From Saprospiraceae bacterium (GTDB lineage: Bacteria > Bacteroidota > Bacteroidia > Chitinophagales > Saprospiraceae): a stretch of 42,748 nt of DNA. The stretch spans positions 1-42,748 of the forward strand of contig JAEUUP010000158.1 of assembly GCA_016787525.1 (NCBI GenBank), read 5' to 3'. Shown here in pieces: positions 26,896-35,239 of the stretch. The notes beneath the pieces were generated by a model that had not been told where the DNA came from, searched no databases, and saw nothing but the letters and a program-made list of their open reading frames with translations. Position 1 is the first letter of the stretch. Each line of letters opens with the position of its first letter. Position numbers and translations under genes: made by a program.

Positions 26896-28262
26896 ATGAA
26901 AACAAACATCGAAATAAACAGTTTGGGTAAACGTCAGGCACACGTGATTATGAGTTGTGAGCGAGCGTGGGTTTTAGTACGTTTTACAAGGGTATTTTCT
27001 ATAAGCGAAACCCTTGATATTGTGTTGTGAAATCGAATAGGATTTTGAGCGAAGTTAAGAAAGCAAAATGTCCACCCGAATCGCCTACAAGCGCATGATG
27101 AAAACGAATATCGAAGTAAACAATTTGGGTAAATGTCAGGCATATGTGATTATAAGTTGTGAGCGATGGTATATTTTAGTGCGTTTTACAAGAGTATTTT
27201 CTATAAGCGAAACCCTTGCTGTTGTGTTGTGAAATCGAGTACAATTCTAAGCGAAGTTAAGAAGGCAAAATAACCACCCGAATTGCCTATAAAGTACGTG
27301 ATGAAAACGAATATCGAGGTAAACAGCTTGGGTAAATGTCACGCACAGGTAATTATGAGTTGTGAGCGAGCGTGGATTTTAGTGCGTTTTACAAGGTTAT
27401 TTTCTATAAGCGAAACCCTTGACGTTGTGTTGTGAAATCGAATAGTATTTTGAGCGAAGTTAAGAAAGCAAAATAACCACCCGAATCGCCTATAAAGTGG
27501 ATGATGAAAATGAATATGGAAGTAAACAGTTTGTGTAAACGTCACGCACGTGTGAGTATGAGTTGTGAGCGATGGTGGATTTTAGTGCGTTTTACAAGTG
27601 TATTTTCTATAAGCGAAACCCTTGCTGTTGTGTTGTGAAATTGGGTATAATTTAAAGTGATATTCAGAAGGCAAAACGACTAGCCGAATCGCCTATAAAG
27701 TGCATGATGAAAACGAATATGGAACTAAACGGTTTGGGTAAAAGTCACGCACACGTGATTATGAGTTGTGAGCGAGAGTGGGTTTTACAAGTGTATTTTC
27801 TATAAGCGAAACCCTTGCTGTTGTGTTGTGAAATTGGGTATAATTTGGAGTGATATTCAGAAGGCAAAACGACTAGCCGAATCACCTATAAAGTACGTGA
27901 TTAAAACAAACATTGAGGTAAAAGTTTGGGTAAAAGTCACGCACACGTGATTATGAGTTGTGAGCGAGAGTGGGTTTTACAAGTGTATTTTCTATAAGCG
28001 AAACCCTTGCTGTTGTGTTGTGAAATTGGGTATAATTTGGAGTGATATTCAGAAGGCAAAATGCCCCTCCCAAATCGCCTATAAAGTGCAAGATGAAAAC
28101 GAATATGGAAGTAAACAATTTGGGTAAACGTTACGCACACGTGAGTACGAATTGTGAGCGATGGTGGACTTTAGTGCGTTTTACGAGGGTTTTACCAATA
28201 TACGAAACCCTTGCTGTTGTGTTGTGAAATCGAGTATAATTTGGAGTGAAGTTAAGAAGGTA
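26896..28262. repeat. Tandem array of seven ~203-bp non-coding units
   Basis: Units begin (at ATGAAAAC or its variant) at 26896, 27098, 27301, 27504, 27707, 27900 and 28093. Spacings are 202, 203, 203, 203, 193 and 193; the last unit is cut at about 28262, six bases before the recombinase stop codon. Conserved blocks include AGTTGTGAGCGA, TTTTCTATAAGCGAAACCCT, TTGTGTTGTGAAAT and CGAATCGCCTATAAAGT. Two subtypes exist: units 1-4 have GCGAAGTTAAGAA, units 5-6 have GGTATAATTTGGAGTGATA-type sequence and are nearly identical over their shared part. In some units CAAGGGT pairs with ACCCTTG across a 16-base loop; in others the pairing is broken. Small frames on both strands are by-products of the periodicity. 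The region holds no other gene. Confidence 0.85.
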
Positions 28263-28267
28263 CATGT

Positions 28268-28837
28268 TCACTTATTCTGCTTCGGCACATAATCACGAAC
28301 ATAGCTATACAAAGTCGGTTTAGAAATACCCATCATCTCGCAAATCTTTTTGACCGTCAATTTCTTTTCGTTGTAGAGGTCAATCACCACTTGTTTTTTG
28401 TCGGCATCCAAACTCTTGGGTCTGCCACCTAATCTGCCTCTTGCTCTGGCAGCTGACAGCCCAGCTTGAGTGCGCTCCAAAATCAGATTACGTTCAAACT
28501 CTGCCAATGCGCCGAAAACATGAAAGACCAATTTGCCTGTCGCAGTTGATGTGTCAATAGATTCCTGTAAACTTTTCAAAGCGACCCCCTCAGTATCCAA
28601 ATAGTTCATCCAGTCTATAAGGTCTTTGAGTGACCGTCCCAAACGGTCTAAACGCCAAACGACCAAAGTATCGCCTCTACGCAGATGTTCTTTGACCTTT
28701 GTTAGCCCTGGTCTTTGAGCCACTGTGCCGCTGACTGTATCAGTGAATATTTTTTCGCACCCTGCTTTTTTGAGTGCGTCATATTGCAAGTCGGGATTTT
28801 GGTCGAAAGTAGAAACGCGAGCGTAACCTATCAGCAT
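28268..28837 (-). CDS. Serine recombinase (resolvase/invertase family)
   Basis: The 189-aa protein has the full small-serine-recombinase plan. The N-terminal catalytic domain starts MLIGYARVSTFDQNPDLQ, with the nucleophile Ser9 in the YARVST motif; VWRLDRLGRSLKDL carries the family's catalytic arginines, and the E-helix follows (GALAEFERNLILERTQAGL). A C-terminal helix-turn-helix follows a GRLGGRPK linker (LTVKKICEMMGISKPTLYSYV). It cuts and rejoins DNA at two crossover sites through a phosphoserine link, giving resolution or inversion. It lies beside a seven-unit tandem array on one side and an insertion sequence on the other. A second, inverted copy of its 5' end lies at 30350. A CCCCTCAGT word at 28586-28594 is read on the coding strand as DTEGV. 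The gene looks intact. Confidence 0.92.
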   Translation of the reverse strand: MLIGYARVSTFDQNPDLQYDALKKAGCEKIFTDTVSGTVAQRPGLTKVKEHLRRGDTLVVWRLDRLGRSLKDLIDWMNYLDTEGVALKSLQESIDTSTATGKLVFHVFGALAEFERNLILERTQAGLSAARARGRLGGRPKSLDADKKQVVIDLYNEKKLTVKKICEMMGISKPTLYSYVRDYVPKQNK

Positions 28838-28874
28838 GATTAGTTGAAGTTTAGTTAATTAACTTATTGACACC

Positions 28875-28905
28875 CCAAGATACTTAACTCTAATTTTTTA
28901 ACAAA
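28875..28905 (-). promoter_or_regulatory. Candidate Bacteroidota promoter of the recombinase
   Basis: On the minus strand TTTG (28902-28905) is followed after 19 bases by TATCTTGG (28875-28882). This is close to the phylum's TTTG-N19-21-TAnnTTTG consensus, with one mismatch in the -7 box. It lies ~40 bp before the start codon at 28837. Confidence 0.4.
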
Positions 28906-28960
28906 GTTTATTATCCAATTTTTGAAATGAAAATCAAGGAAAAAGAGTTGAATGAGTAGC

Positions 28961-28986
28961 GTCAAGAAAAGGGTCGTTTTCTTGAC
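28961..28986. repeat. Perfect 10-bp inverted repeat upstream of the recombinase
   Basis: GTCAAGAAAA (28961-28970) and TTTTCTTGAC (28977-28986) are separated by GGGTCG. It lies between the recombinase start and the insertion sequence end. Size and position would fit an operator or one half of a recombination site, but there is no direct evidence. Confidence 0.6.
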
Positions 28987-29057
28987 ATCTGCCAAATTTC
29001 TTTATAAATCAAAGTTAAGTAGTTTCTTAACTTAGTAACGAGTAAATAATAAGATGG

Positions 29058-30263
29058 TCAAAAATTACCTTTGATGACGTAATTCCATTTAGGCTGTTTA
29101 TCATCAAATTGAATATATTGATTGATATTTTCTTTAAATTCAGGAAGGACTTCGCGTTTAGTCAAGTATTTCTTATTGTTAATTTGAGTAATCACTTTCA
29201 GTCCTGTTCGGGTAGTGGTTGTATTCGTAAGTTCTTTGACAAATTCGATATTTTCTAAAGGCACACCCGACCAAGTGTGGGTGATTTGTGAAAATAAGCG
29301 ATGCTCAATTGGATTCCATTTAGAGCAATAAGGGGGATAATGAGCGACTAAAATATTGATATTTAACAATTTAGCTAATTTAACTAAATCTTGTTTAACA
29401 ATATAGTGAGCAGAAGCATTAGATCCACCACCATCACAAAGCAACAACATGGTATCTTTATCAGTGTATTTATACTGCAAAAATTGAGTCCAATAATAGT
29501 AGATATTGTCACAAACAAACTCAGAAGTATCTTTGCTCGTACCCAATGTGACATATCCTGTATTGTCGTTGACATCATAAATACCGTGTGGTACGATTTG
29601 TCCAGAAGCCGCCGTTAAGAGTGTTTAAAAAATCATGGTCTTTACCAAGGCGTTTTCCTGTGCTGTAAGCCGTGCCTGTGCGACTAAAATTGCCGATTAA
29701 CTCTTTCTTTTTGGTATCAATACTGATAATGGGTAGTCCTTGAGCACTGAAGGATGCTCGATAAGCAGCTATTTTTTCAAACTGCTCATTTCGACCTTCA
29801 ACTTCTTGTAAACTATTCATTTTCAATACACTGCGCTTAGTATAGCCCCGCAATGCCAGCATTTGCTTGACATGATACAGACTGATAGTTAGACCTTTTT
29901 CTGATAAACCATCCACTATTTGGCGAGGACTCAAGTACGTCCATTTGACATCTTTATCTTGCGGCAAGCCTGCTGTACTCATTTCAAGTAACGCATCAAA
30001 GGCTGATAACCACTCGGGATGTTCATTTAGTTTTTTTTCGGTCCGCCGCCAACTTTGCGTATCCGTTTAAGTGGTTCATTCGGTAATTCAGTTAATTCTG
30101 ATTTACCTTTCATTACTGTCTTTTTATCAACGCCATACGCTTCACTTACTAACTTAACCCCGTGTCTGCCTAATATGTCCGCTTTTAGACCTAAATACAA
30201 CCTTTGTTGGCGCTCGTCTAATTGCTTATAATATCGAATTTCTGTCGCTGTAACTTCTAGCAT
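29058..30263 (-). pseudogene. ISAzo13-family transposase in three frames
   Basis: Three consecutive segments together make one transposase of ~400 aa. Segment 1 (30263-30027) is the N-terminal helix-turn-helix region (RLYLGLKADILGRHG). Segment 2 (about 30030-29575) begins KLNEHPEWLSAFDALLE when read back to the A-run, and holds the first catalytic aspartate (IISIDTKKKE). Segment 3 (to 29058) carries the second aspartate (LLLCDGGGSNA) and the glutamate (YPPYCSKWNPIEHRLF). The first junction lies on eight A residues (minus strand, 30038-30031) directly before C-TAA. A -1 slip there joins segments 1 and 2 exactly, as in IS elements using programmed frameshifting. The second junction (29616-29625) needs removal of ten bases or a +1 shift and looks like a disabling mutation. 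All catalytic residues are otherwise kept. Confidence 0.8.
30027..30038 (-). promoter_or_regulatory. Candidate programmed -1 frameshift site (A-AAA-AAC)
   Basis: On the minus strand, zero-frame codons CCG AAA AAA AAC TAA place a canonical A-AAA-AAC heptamer immediately before the stop at 30029-30027. Slipping back one base gives CTA AAT GAA, which opens directly into the conserved second part of the transposase. A simple homopolymer indel is the alternative. Confidence 0.5.
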
Positions 30264-30349
30264 CTTTCACTTTTTTGATCAAAGTTAGAAATTTTCGAAT
30301 TTACTTTTTTATCCACCTTATTATTTACTCGTTACTAAATGATTTAATT

Positions 30350-30430
30350 ATGCTGATAGGTTACGCTCGCGTTTCTACTTTCGACCAAAACCCCGATTTA
30401 CAAAACGACGCACTAGAGAAATATTCACTG
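30350..30430 (+). pseudogene. 5' fragment of a serine recombinase, inverted relative to the intact copy
   Basis: The sequence encodes MLIGYARVSTFDQNPDLQ and then NDALEK, nearly identical to the start of the intact recombinase at 28837 but on the opposite strand. About 70 bases match with a few silent changes. There is then an internal loss of roughly 20 bases relative to the intact gene, the match resumes as AAATATTCACTGATAC, and it ends at about 30430. The rest of the gene is absent and the next sequence is the 3' end of the histidine kinase. It cannot encode a working recombinase. Confidence 0.85.
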
Positions 30431-30445
30431 ATACCGATTTCGTAC

Positions 30446-32362
30446 TTATCCCAAAACTTTTACAATTGTCCCACCTACCTCAGGTGAATCAAACACCACT
30501 TTGATATTTTCACCTTGCAGCATCGCACCTATGAGGAAAAGCCCTAAACCATTGCCTTTTTCTTGGTTCGTACCACGTTGCGAAGCGGTGACTTCGCGCA
30601 TCAGTTTGGAACGTTGTTCGGGCGAAAGCCCTACGCCAAAGTCTTGTATGCAAAAACCTTTGCCTTCATTGAAAATGCGAATCTTTTGGTTCGGAAAACT
30701 GTATTTAACAGCGTTGGACAATAAATTATGCACGATTATTTGCAGTTTCTCAGGCGCAATCGGTAGCTTGACCCCCTCAGTAATGTCATTTTCTACGGTC
30801 AGTTCTTTGCTTTGAATGGCAACGTTGAGTTCTTGCAACACATTTTTAACAACTGCATGGGCATTGGCTTGCGCGTTCTTATCCTTTTTAGTCAAAGACA
30901 GTTTCTTCATCTTCAACAGATTGGTCAAAATGCCATTCACCGAGTTGATTTGCCCTTCGAGACTTTGTGAAGCCTGCGCCACAAAAGGGTCATCTTTATT
31001 CAGTTTTTTGAGCATCAACTTCACACCCAAAAGCGGCTCTTTAATGTCGTGCGAGAGAATGGCAATCGTGTGTTCGTTGAGTTCGTTTTGCTGGGCGATG
31101 ATGTTTTTTTGCTTTTTTAAGGTATTGTAGAAATAAAATAGCGTACCCAAGCCGCCGAGCAGGACAGCCGCCAGTAAACCCAAATAAAGATTTTGTTTTT
31201 GTTGTGCCGAAAGTTCCAAGTTTTTGAGGCTCAAGTCGCGTTCTTTTCCTTTTTCGCGTTCTTCGGAAAGCGAAAGTTGTTGTGCTTTTTCTTGCTTTTC
31301 GGCTTGTTCTTTCAGATAAGCCAAATGCGCTAAGTCTTTTTCCCGATTACTCAATGTCAAGGCTTGCTCTTTGAGTGTCAAGTTTTGACGATTGAGCAGC
31401 AGGTCTTGTTCTTGTTGAGCCGTCAGCAAGCGTTGTTTCTCGAGTTCGCCTGCGGTGAGTTGTTGTTGATATTTAAGTTCCGTTTCTTTTTTATCAAATT
31501 CAAATTGTATTTCCTTGCGCATGATTTGTTTTTTGGTCTCATCACCCGAAAGACTGTCTTTTAGGCTTATATATTGTTTGTAGGTGTCGTAGGCTTTTAC
31601 ATAGTTCTTGTTACGCTCGTGTAAGGTACTTATGACAATGAGAGCTTCCATTTTATCGGGTTTTACGCCTATTTTCGTAGCAAATTCTAAGGCTTCGGTG
31701 GCAAGTGTGAGTGCTTTTGAATGGCGTTCAGTTGGATTGATGCCCATTTTTGCGACCATAGAGTCTGATTCTTCTGCATAAAGCTTGGCTATATTGATGG
31801 CGGCTTTAGCTTCAATGTTTTGCCTCCCAGTTTTTCTACTTTCAATAAGCACTTCTTGAAAACTTTGATGCGCTTCAATCTTACGTCCTGCATCGGCGTA
31901 AGTAACACCCAAAGTCAATAAATTACTATTTGCTCTCTTCGTATTGCCGATTTTTTTATTAAGTTCAATACCTTTTTCTATGTTTGCGATTGCAACTTCA
32001 TATTTTTTCATGTAAAAATAAGTTGCACCTATTCTTTCATAAAAAAAAGATTCATTGTCTTCATCACCTGTTTTTATTGCCAAAGACAGCCCCTTATTAA
32101 AATACTCTAATGCTTTTTCATGTTCGGATAAGGCGGTATATATTTCGCCTAAGTCACCATAATCATAAGTCATATAGTAAAAATCGTTTGCGCTTTCATC
32201 AATACGCAAGGCTTTTTGGACATATTCAATAGCTTTTGTATAGCTTCCTATGCGTCTATGAGTCGAGCTAAGATTACCTAATGCAATAGATTCAGCATTT
32301 TGGTCTTTATTTTTTTGAGCTAATTCAAGAGACTGTTCATAATAATTAATGAGAATGTTCAC
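30446..32362 (-). CDS. TPR-sensor histidine kinase, N-terminus lost
   Basis: The 638 visible residues show, in order: tetratricopeptide repeats (1-270, pattern ALGNLSSTHRRIGSYTKAIE); a charged coiled coil (270-395); one transmembrane helix (~395-415, LYLGLLAAVLLGGLG); a dimerisation helix with the phospho-acceptor His near 437 (AILSHDIKEP); and a HATPase domain with N box (HNLLSNAVKYS), G1 (DFGVGL) and G2 (GNGLGLFL). This is the usual Bacteroidota periplasmic-TPR sensor kinase. Such proteins normally begin with a signal peptide and more TPR sequence. Here the frame begins in mid-TPR at a GTG (32362-32360) that abuts the end of an IS256-type element, so the true 5' end has been removed and the protein is probably not localised or expressed normally. 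No response regulator is nearby. A motif copy at 30773-30781 is read as ITEG. Confidence 0.85.
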   Translation of the reverse strand: MNILINYYEQSLELAQKNKDQNAESIALGNLSSTHRRIGSYTKAIEYVQKALRIDESANDFYYMTYDYGDLGEIYTALSEHEKALEYFNKGLSLAIKTGDEDNESFFYERIGATYFYMKKYEVAIANIEKGIELNKKIGNTKRANSNLLTLGVTYADAGRKIEAHQSFQEVLIESRKTGRQNIEAKAAINIAKLYAEESDSMVAKMGINPTERHSKALTLATEALEFATKIGVKPDKMEALIVISTLHERNKNYVKAYDTYKQYISLKDSLSGDETKKQIMRKEIQFEFDKKETELKYQQQLTAGELEKQRLLTAQQEQDLLLNRQNLTLKEQALTLSNREKDLAHLAYLKEQAEKQEKAQQLSLSEEREKGKERDLSLKNLELSAQQKQNLYLGLLAAVLLGGLGTLFYFYNTLKKQKNIIAQQNELNEHTIAILSHDIKEPLLGVKLMLKKLNKDDPFVAQASQSLEGQINSVNGILTNLLKMKKLSLTKKDKNAQANAHAVVKNVLQELNVAIQSKELTVENDITEGVKLPIAPEKLQIIVHNLLSNAVKYSFPNQKIRIFNEGKGFCIQDFGVGLSPEQRSKLMREVTASQRGTNQEKGNGLGLFLIGAMLQGENIKVVFDSPEVGGTIVKVLG

Positions 32363-32590
32363 GGAACTGTGTCAAAAGTGAAAAGATATGAAAAGATAGT
32401 GATTAAAAACGTTTAATATCAATATCGGCTCTTTCGCCAAAGATGATATGGAGCTGCCCTGCGATTTCGCCCCAATTGGGAATAGCGTTGTTTTTTTTCT
32501 TACTAATTTCATCAATAATAAGATAAACCAATTTAAATAAGGCTGTTTCGGACGGGAAAGCGCCTTTGGATTTGGTTATTTTGCGAACCT
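32363..32590 (-). mobile_element. IS256-family remnant (3' end only)
   Basis: Minus-strand codons from about 32591 to 32403 encode the C-terminus of a mutator/IS256-type transposase (KITKSKGAFPSETALFK, then NWGEIAGQLHIIFGERAD). About 40 bp later the sequence ends in GGAACTGTGTCAAAAG (on the plus strand, from 32363), which resembles an IS256-type terminal repeat and abuts the truncated kinase gene. The rest of the element is missing: its inner edge runs directly into adhesin coding sequence at about 32585-32590. Confidence 0.7.
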
Positions 32591-32600
32591 GCCAATACAA
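32403..32600 (-). pseudogene. C-terminal fragment of IS256-type transposase
   Basis: About 60 residues only, against ~400 in the family. Recognised by QVRKITKSKGAFPSE, LIIDEISKK and NWGEIAGQLHIIFGERA, which match the conserved C-terminal block of IS256-family transposases. The catalytic residues are not in this fragment. The first few codons (about 32600-32592) already belong to the adjoining adhesin sequence read backwards. Confidence 0.7.
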
Positions 32601-35065
32601 CTTACTCGTTCAAACGTCCTGATGGTGCTGTATTCCCTAGCGGTACTAATGGCGTGGACCCAGACCAAATTCGCATCCCTGCCGATGGTGCAAATTTCGG
32701 TACTTGGGAAGCCACTTATACGCAAGGTGGTTGTTCTAAAACAGTGAATTTTGTCGTCAATCTTAAACCAAGCGCAGTGGGTGGTACTATTTCGCCCGCC
32801 ACACAAAGCATTACAACAACAGCTAATGGTATTGTGCCAACACGTCATACTTTAAGTGGAAATGGCGGTAATGTCATTCGTTGGGAATTCCAAACACCTA
32901 ATTCGACTGTTTGGAACAATTGGAATGGTAGCGGCTCCACAACCGTGCCAAACAATTGCTGCTTCAACACCGTAGGCACTTGGAAAGTACGCGCCCTCGA
33001 CAATAATGGTTGTGGTGAAGTACCTTCTACTGAGGGGTTAATCATTGTAACTGACCCTTGTGCAACACCCATAAATGCGACCATTACAGGTGAAAATGAA
33101 GTGTGTGCTAATACAACAACAACGATTACAGCTTCTGGTGGTTCAACTTACAAATGGAGTAACGGCGCAACAACAGCCAGTATTACCGTTGGTGTCGGCA
33201 CTTATACTGTTACAGTTAGCAATGCAGCAGGTTGTTCCGCTATTGCTGCAAAAGCGATTGCGACAAAAGCGACAACTATTAGTGTTGCCAATTGCCCTCA
33301 AAACATCAGTTTGACCGCCACTACAAACAATTGTGCTGCCACATGGACAGCACCCACATTTACGGCAAACTGTGGTACCCCCTCAGTATCCAGCACACAC
33401 AACTCAGGTTTCTGCTTCCCTGTAGGCTCAACCACTGTTATCTATACGGCTACTTTAAACGGCGTGTCAAAAACATGCTCATTTACGGTTACAGTTAATG
33501 CACCTGCCAAAGGCAGTATCGGCGATTTTGTCTTCTCTGACAATAATAATAATAGCGTGTTTGACAATGGCGATACCCCCCTCAGTAATGTCACCGTTAC
33601 TTTGTGTAACAGTGCTGGGCAAACTATCACAACAGCTGTCACCAATGCAACAGGTAACTACACTTTTTCTAATTTAAATCCAGCAACTTACATCGTCAAA
33701 TTCCCTGCATCGTTAGCTGATGGTAAAAACTTGACAACAACGAATCCAATCACTGTCAATTTGAGTGCTGGACAAAATTATCTCAATGCGGATGCAGGTT
33801 ACTACAAACCAGCTGTTCCAACCTGTCCCGATGGCACACCCAAGAAAACCCCTGGCTCGGCTTGCAATGACAACAATCCGAATACCACCAATGATGTAAT
33901 TCAAGCCGATGGTTGTGGCTGTGCGGGTACACCTGTTACGCCAAATTGCAACGAAAATCGCAATAATACCATCACTAAATCTTGTGTCAGTGGCAAACCT
34001 GTCCTTTCGGGTACGGCTTTGGTGGGGTACGAATACATGTGGATTAGCTCCACAACAACTTGTGCGGTCAATGGTAGCCAACCCATTCCTGAGGCAACAG
34101 GTCAAAACTACTATTTACCATCGAATGTCACTCAAACAACTTATTTCAGCCGTCGTGCGCGTCCCATTGATTGTACTGAGTGGGGGGCTATTGCCGAAAG
34201 TAACTGTATCACTGTGACTCCTGCGGATTGCGGCACATCAGCGGGTGGTTGCGATGCCATCAGTGTTGTCGGCAACACCAATGGAACGATTAGTATTTCT
34301 GGTTTGGGGGCGTTCACTTCCATGGTTCAAATATTCAACAGTCAATGGCAACCTGTTTTCTCACAGCAATACAATACACCCACGGCTTCGATTCCTGTCA
34401 AAAATGGTGGCTATATCGTCAAAGTACAACTGTACAATACCAATGGCACTTGGCAATTTGTGTGTGAAAAAATGGTCACAGGTATCAATGTATCGGGCGG
34501 GACATTCTCTCTGGCGAGTGGTCGAGTGGTGCTTGATTTGGCGGCAACTCCTGAGTTGCACACAGTCAAAATCGCTTGGGCGAACAACACAGGTTACAAA
34601 AATGATTATTTTGAAGTTGAAAAACTGAACGAAAAATCAAGTGCTTTTGAAAAAATCGCTATTGTAAATTCTCAAAATGGCGACAAATTGGAGTATTACA
34701 CCGCTTTTGACGAGCAACCTACTGAGGGGGATAATATTTATCGCATCAACTTAGTGGGTACGGACGGTACGACCAAAGTATCGAACCAAAGTGTCGTCAA
34801 ATTCAACAAAGCCTACGATTTCCGTATTTTCCCGAACCCGGCTTCTGATTTTATTGAGGTGGATTTGAAACAATATGAGGGTAAAAATGCCACTATTCAG
34901 GTGTACAACAGCTTCGGTACAATCGTTTCGACACAACACATCGAAAAGGTCTCCGCACAACCTGTTCATGTTGATTTGGGGCAAGCTCCTGCGGGACAAT
35001 ACCTCATCCGTGTCTCAAGCGATGGGAAAAAACAGGCAGCGAAAAAGTTTGTGATTCAAAATTAA
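32582..35065 (+). CDS. T9SS-sorted adhesin, 5'-truncated (C-terminal ~825 aa)
   Basis: Adhesin-like sequence is recognisable from 32582 (CEPANTTYSFKRPDG) with no start codon or signal peptide; a GTG at 32654 is the first formal start, but it lies within a domain. Domains: PKD/Ig-like repeats (GGTISPATQSIT; ITASGGSTYKWSNGATT), a HYR-type domain (NCPQNISLTATTNNC to TCSFTVTVN), an SdrD-B-like domain (GSIGDFVFSDNNNNSVFD, NATGNYTFSNLNPATY), a cysteine-rich linker, and a C-terminal type A sorting domain (FRIFPNPASDFIEV to YLIRVSSDG). The family is exported through the type IX system and displayed on the cell surface. The 5' end is replaced by an IS256 remnant, so this is a broken gene unless transcribed by chance. 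Four motif copies lie inside (33029, 33379, 33578, 34721) in two frames. Confidence 0.85.
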   Translation, partial: CEPANTTYSFKRPDGAVFPSGTNGVDPDQIRIPADGANFGTWEATYTQGGCSKTVNFVVNLKPSAVGGTISPATQSITTTANGIVPTRHTLSGNGGNVIRWEFQTPNSTVWNNWNGSGSTTVPNNCCFNTVGTWKVRALDNNGCGEVPSTEGLIIVTDPCATPINATITGENEVCANTTTTITASGGSTYKWSNGATTASITVGVGTYTVTVSNAAGCSAIAAKAIATKATTISVANCPQNISLTATTNNCAATWTAPTFTANCGTPSVSSTHNSGFCFPVGSTTVIYTATLNGVSKTCSFTVTVNAPAKGSIGDFVFSDNNNNSVFDNGDTPLSNVTVTLCNSAGQTITTAVTNATGNYTFSNLNPATYIVKFPASLADGKNLTTTNPITVNLSAGQNYLNADAGYYKPAVPTCPDGTPKKTPGSACNDNNPNTTNDVIQADGCGCAGTPVTPNCNENRNNTITKSCVSGKPVLSGTALVGYEYMWISSTTTCAVNGSQPIPEATGQNYYLPSNVTQTTYFSRRARPIDCTEWGAIAESNCITVTPADCGTSAGGCDAISVVGNTNGTISISGLGAFTSMVQIFNSQWQPVFSQQYNTPTASIPVKNGGYIVKVQLYNTNGTWQFVCEKMVTGINVSGGTFSLASGRVVLDLAATPELHTVKIAWANNTGYKNDYFEVEKLNEKSSAFEKIAIVNSQNGDKLEYYTAFDEQPTEGDNIYRINLVGTDGTTKVSNQSVVKFNKAYDFRIFPNPASDFIEVDLKQYEGKNATIQVYNSFGTIVSTQHIEKVSAQPVHVDLGQAPAGQYLIRVSSDGKKQAAKKFVIQN

Positions 35066-35096
35066 TCATCTGAAATGCGTCAAATGTAGATTGTTC

Positions 35097-35141
35097 GGGA
35101 CTCTGATGATTTCTATCCCCTATTCGGAGTCCCTTCTTTTA
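35097..35141 (+). terminator. Probable terminator of the adhesin gene
   Basis: GGGACTC (35097-35103) pairs with GAGTCCC (35127-35133) across a 23-base loop, followed by TTCTTTT. It lies 32 bp after the adhesin stop codon. Confidence 0.55.
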
Positions 35142-35207
35142 ATCGTCTTTCAAAATACAAGTTTTGTTCGTAATGTTTGTATCTGTCAATCTGATACATT
35201 TTTTGCA

Positions 35208-35239
35208 AAGGGTAGAATCAAAAGATTCTGCCCTTTTTT
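35208..35239 (+). terminator. Strong intrinsic terminator hairpin
   Basis: AAGGGTAGAATC (35208-35219) pairs over 12 bp (one G-T) with GATTCTGCCCTT (35224-35235), loop AAAA, followed by a T-run to 35239. It is placed to stop transcription coming from the adhesin side. Confidence 0.8.

Larger units (their letters stand above)
29032..30338 (-). mobile_element. ISAzo13-family insertion sequence (1.3 kb)
   Basis: Terminal inverted repeats of 26 bp with one mismatch lie at 29032-29057 and 30313-30338 (tips TTAGTAACGAGTAAATAAT and its complement). They bracket a transposase of the ISAzo13 (Rhodopirellula-type DDE) family on the minus strand. No clear target-site duplication is visible: the left flank ends TCTTAAC and the right begins ATGATTT. 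The element contains no copy of the window's ACTGAGGGG word. Confidence 0.85.

Noticed and set aside
26934-28140. Three similar 67-69 codon minus-strand frames (ending SQLIITCA) and small plus-strand frames
   Set aside because: They arise from the repeat period, cross unit boundaries, are not open in all units and have no start signals; treated as by-products of the array.
30275-30487. 70-codon plus-strand frame beginning like a recombinase
   Set aside because: Only the first ~27 residues match the recombinase; the remainder is antisense to the kinase 3' end. Recorded as a fragment, not a gene.
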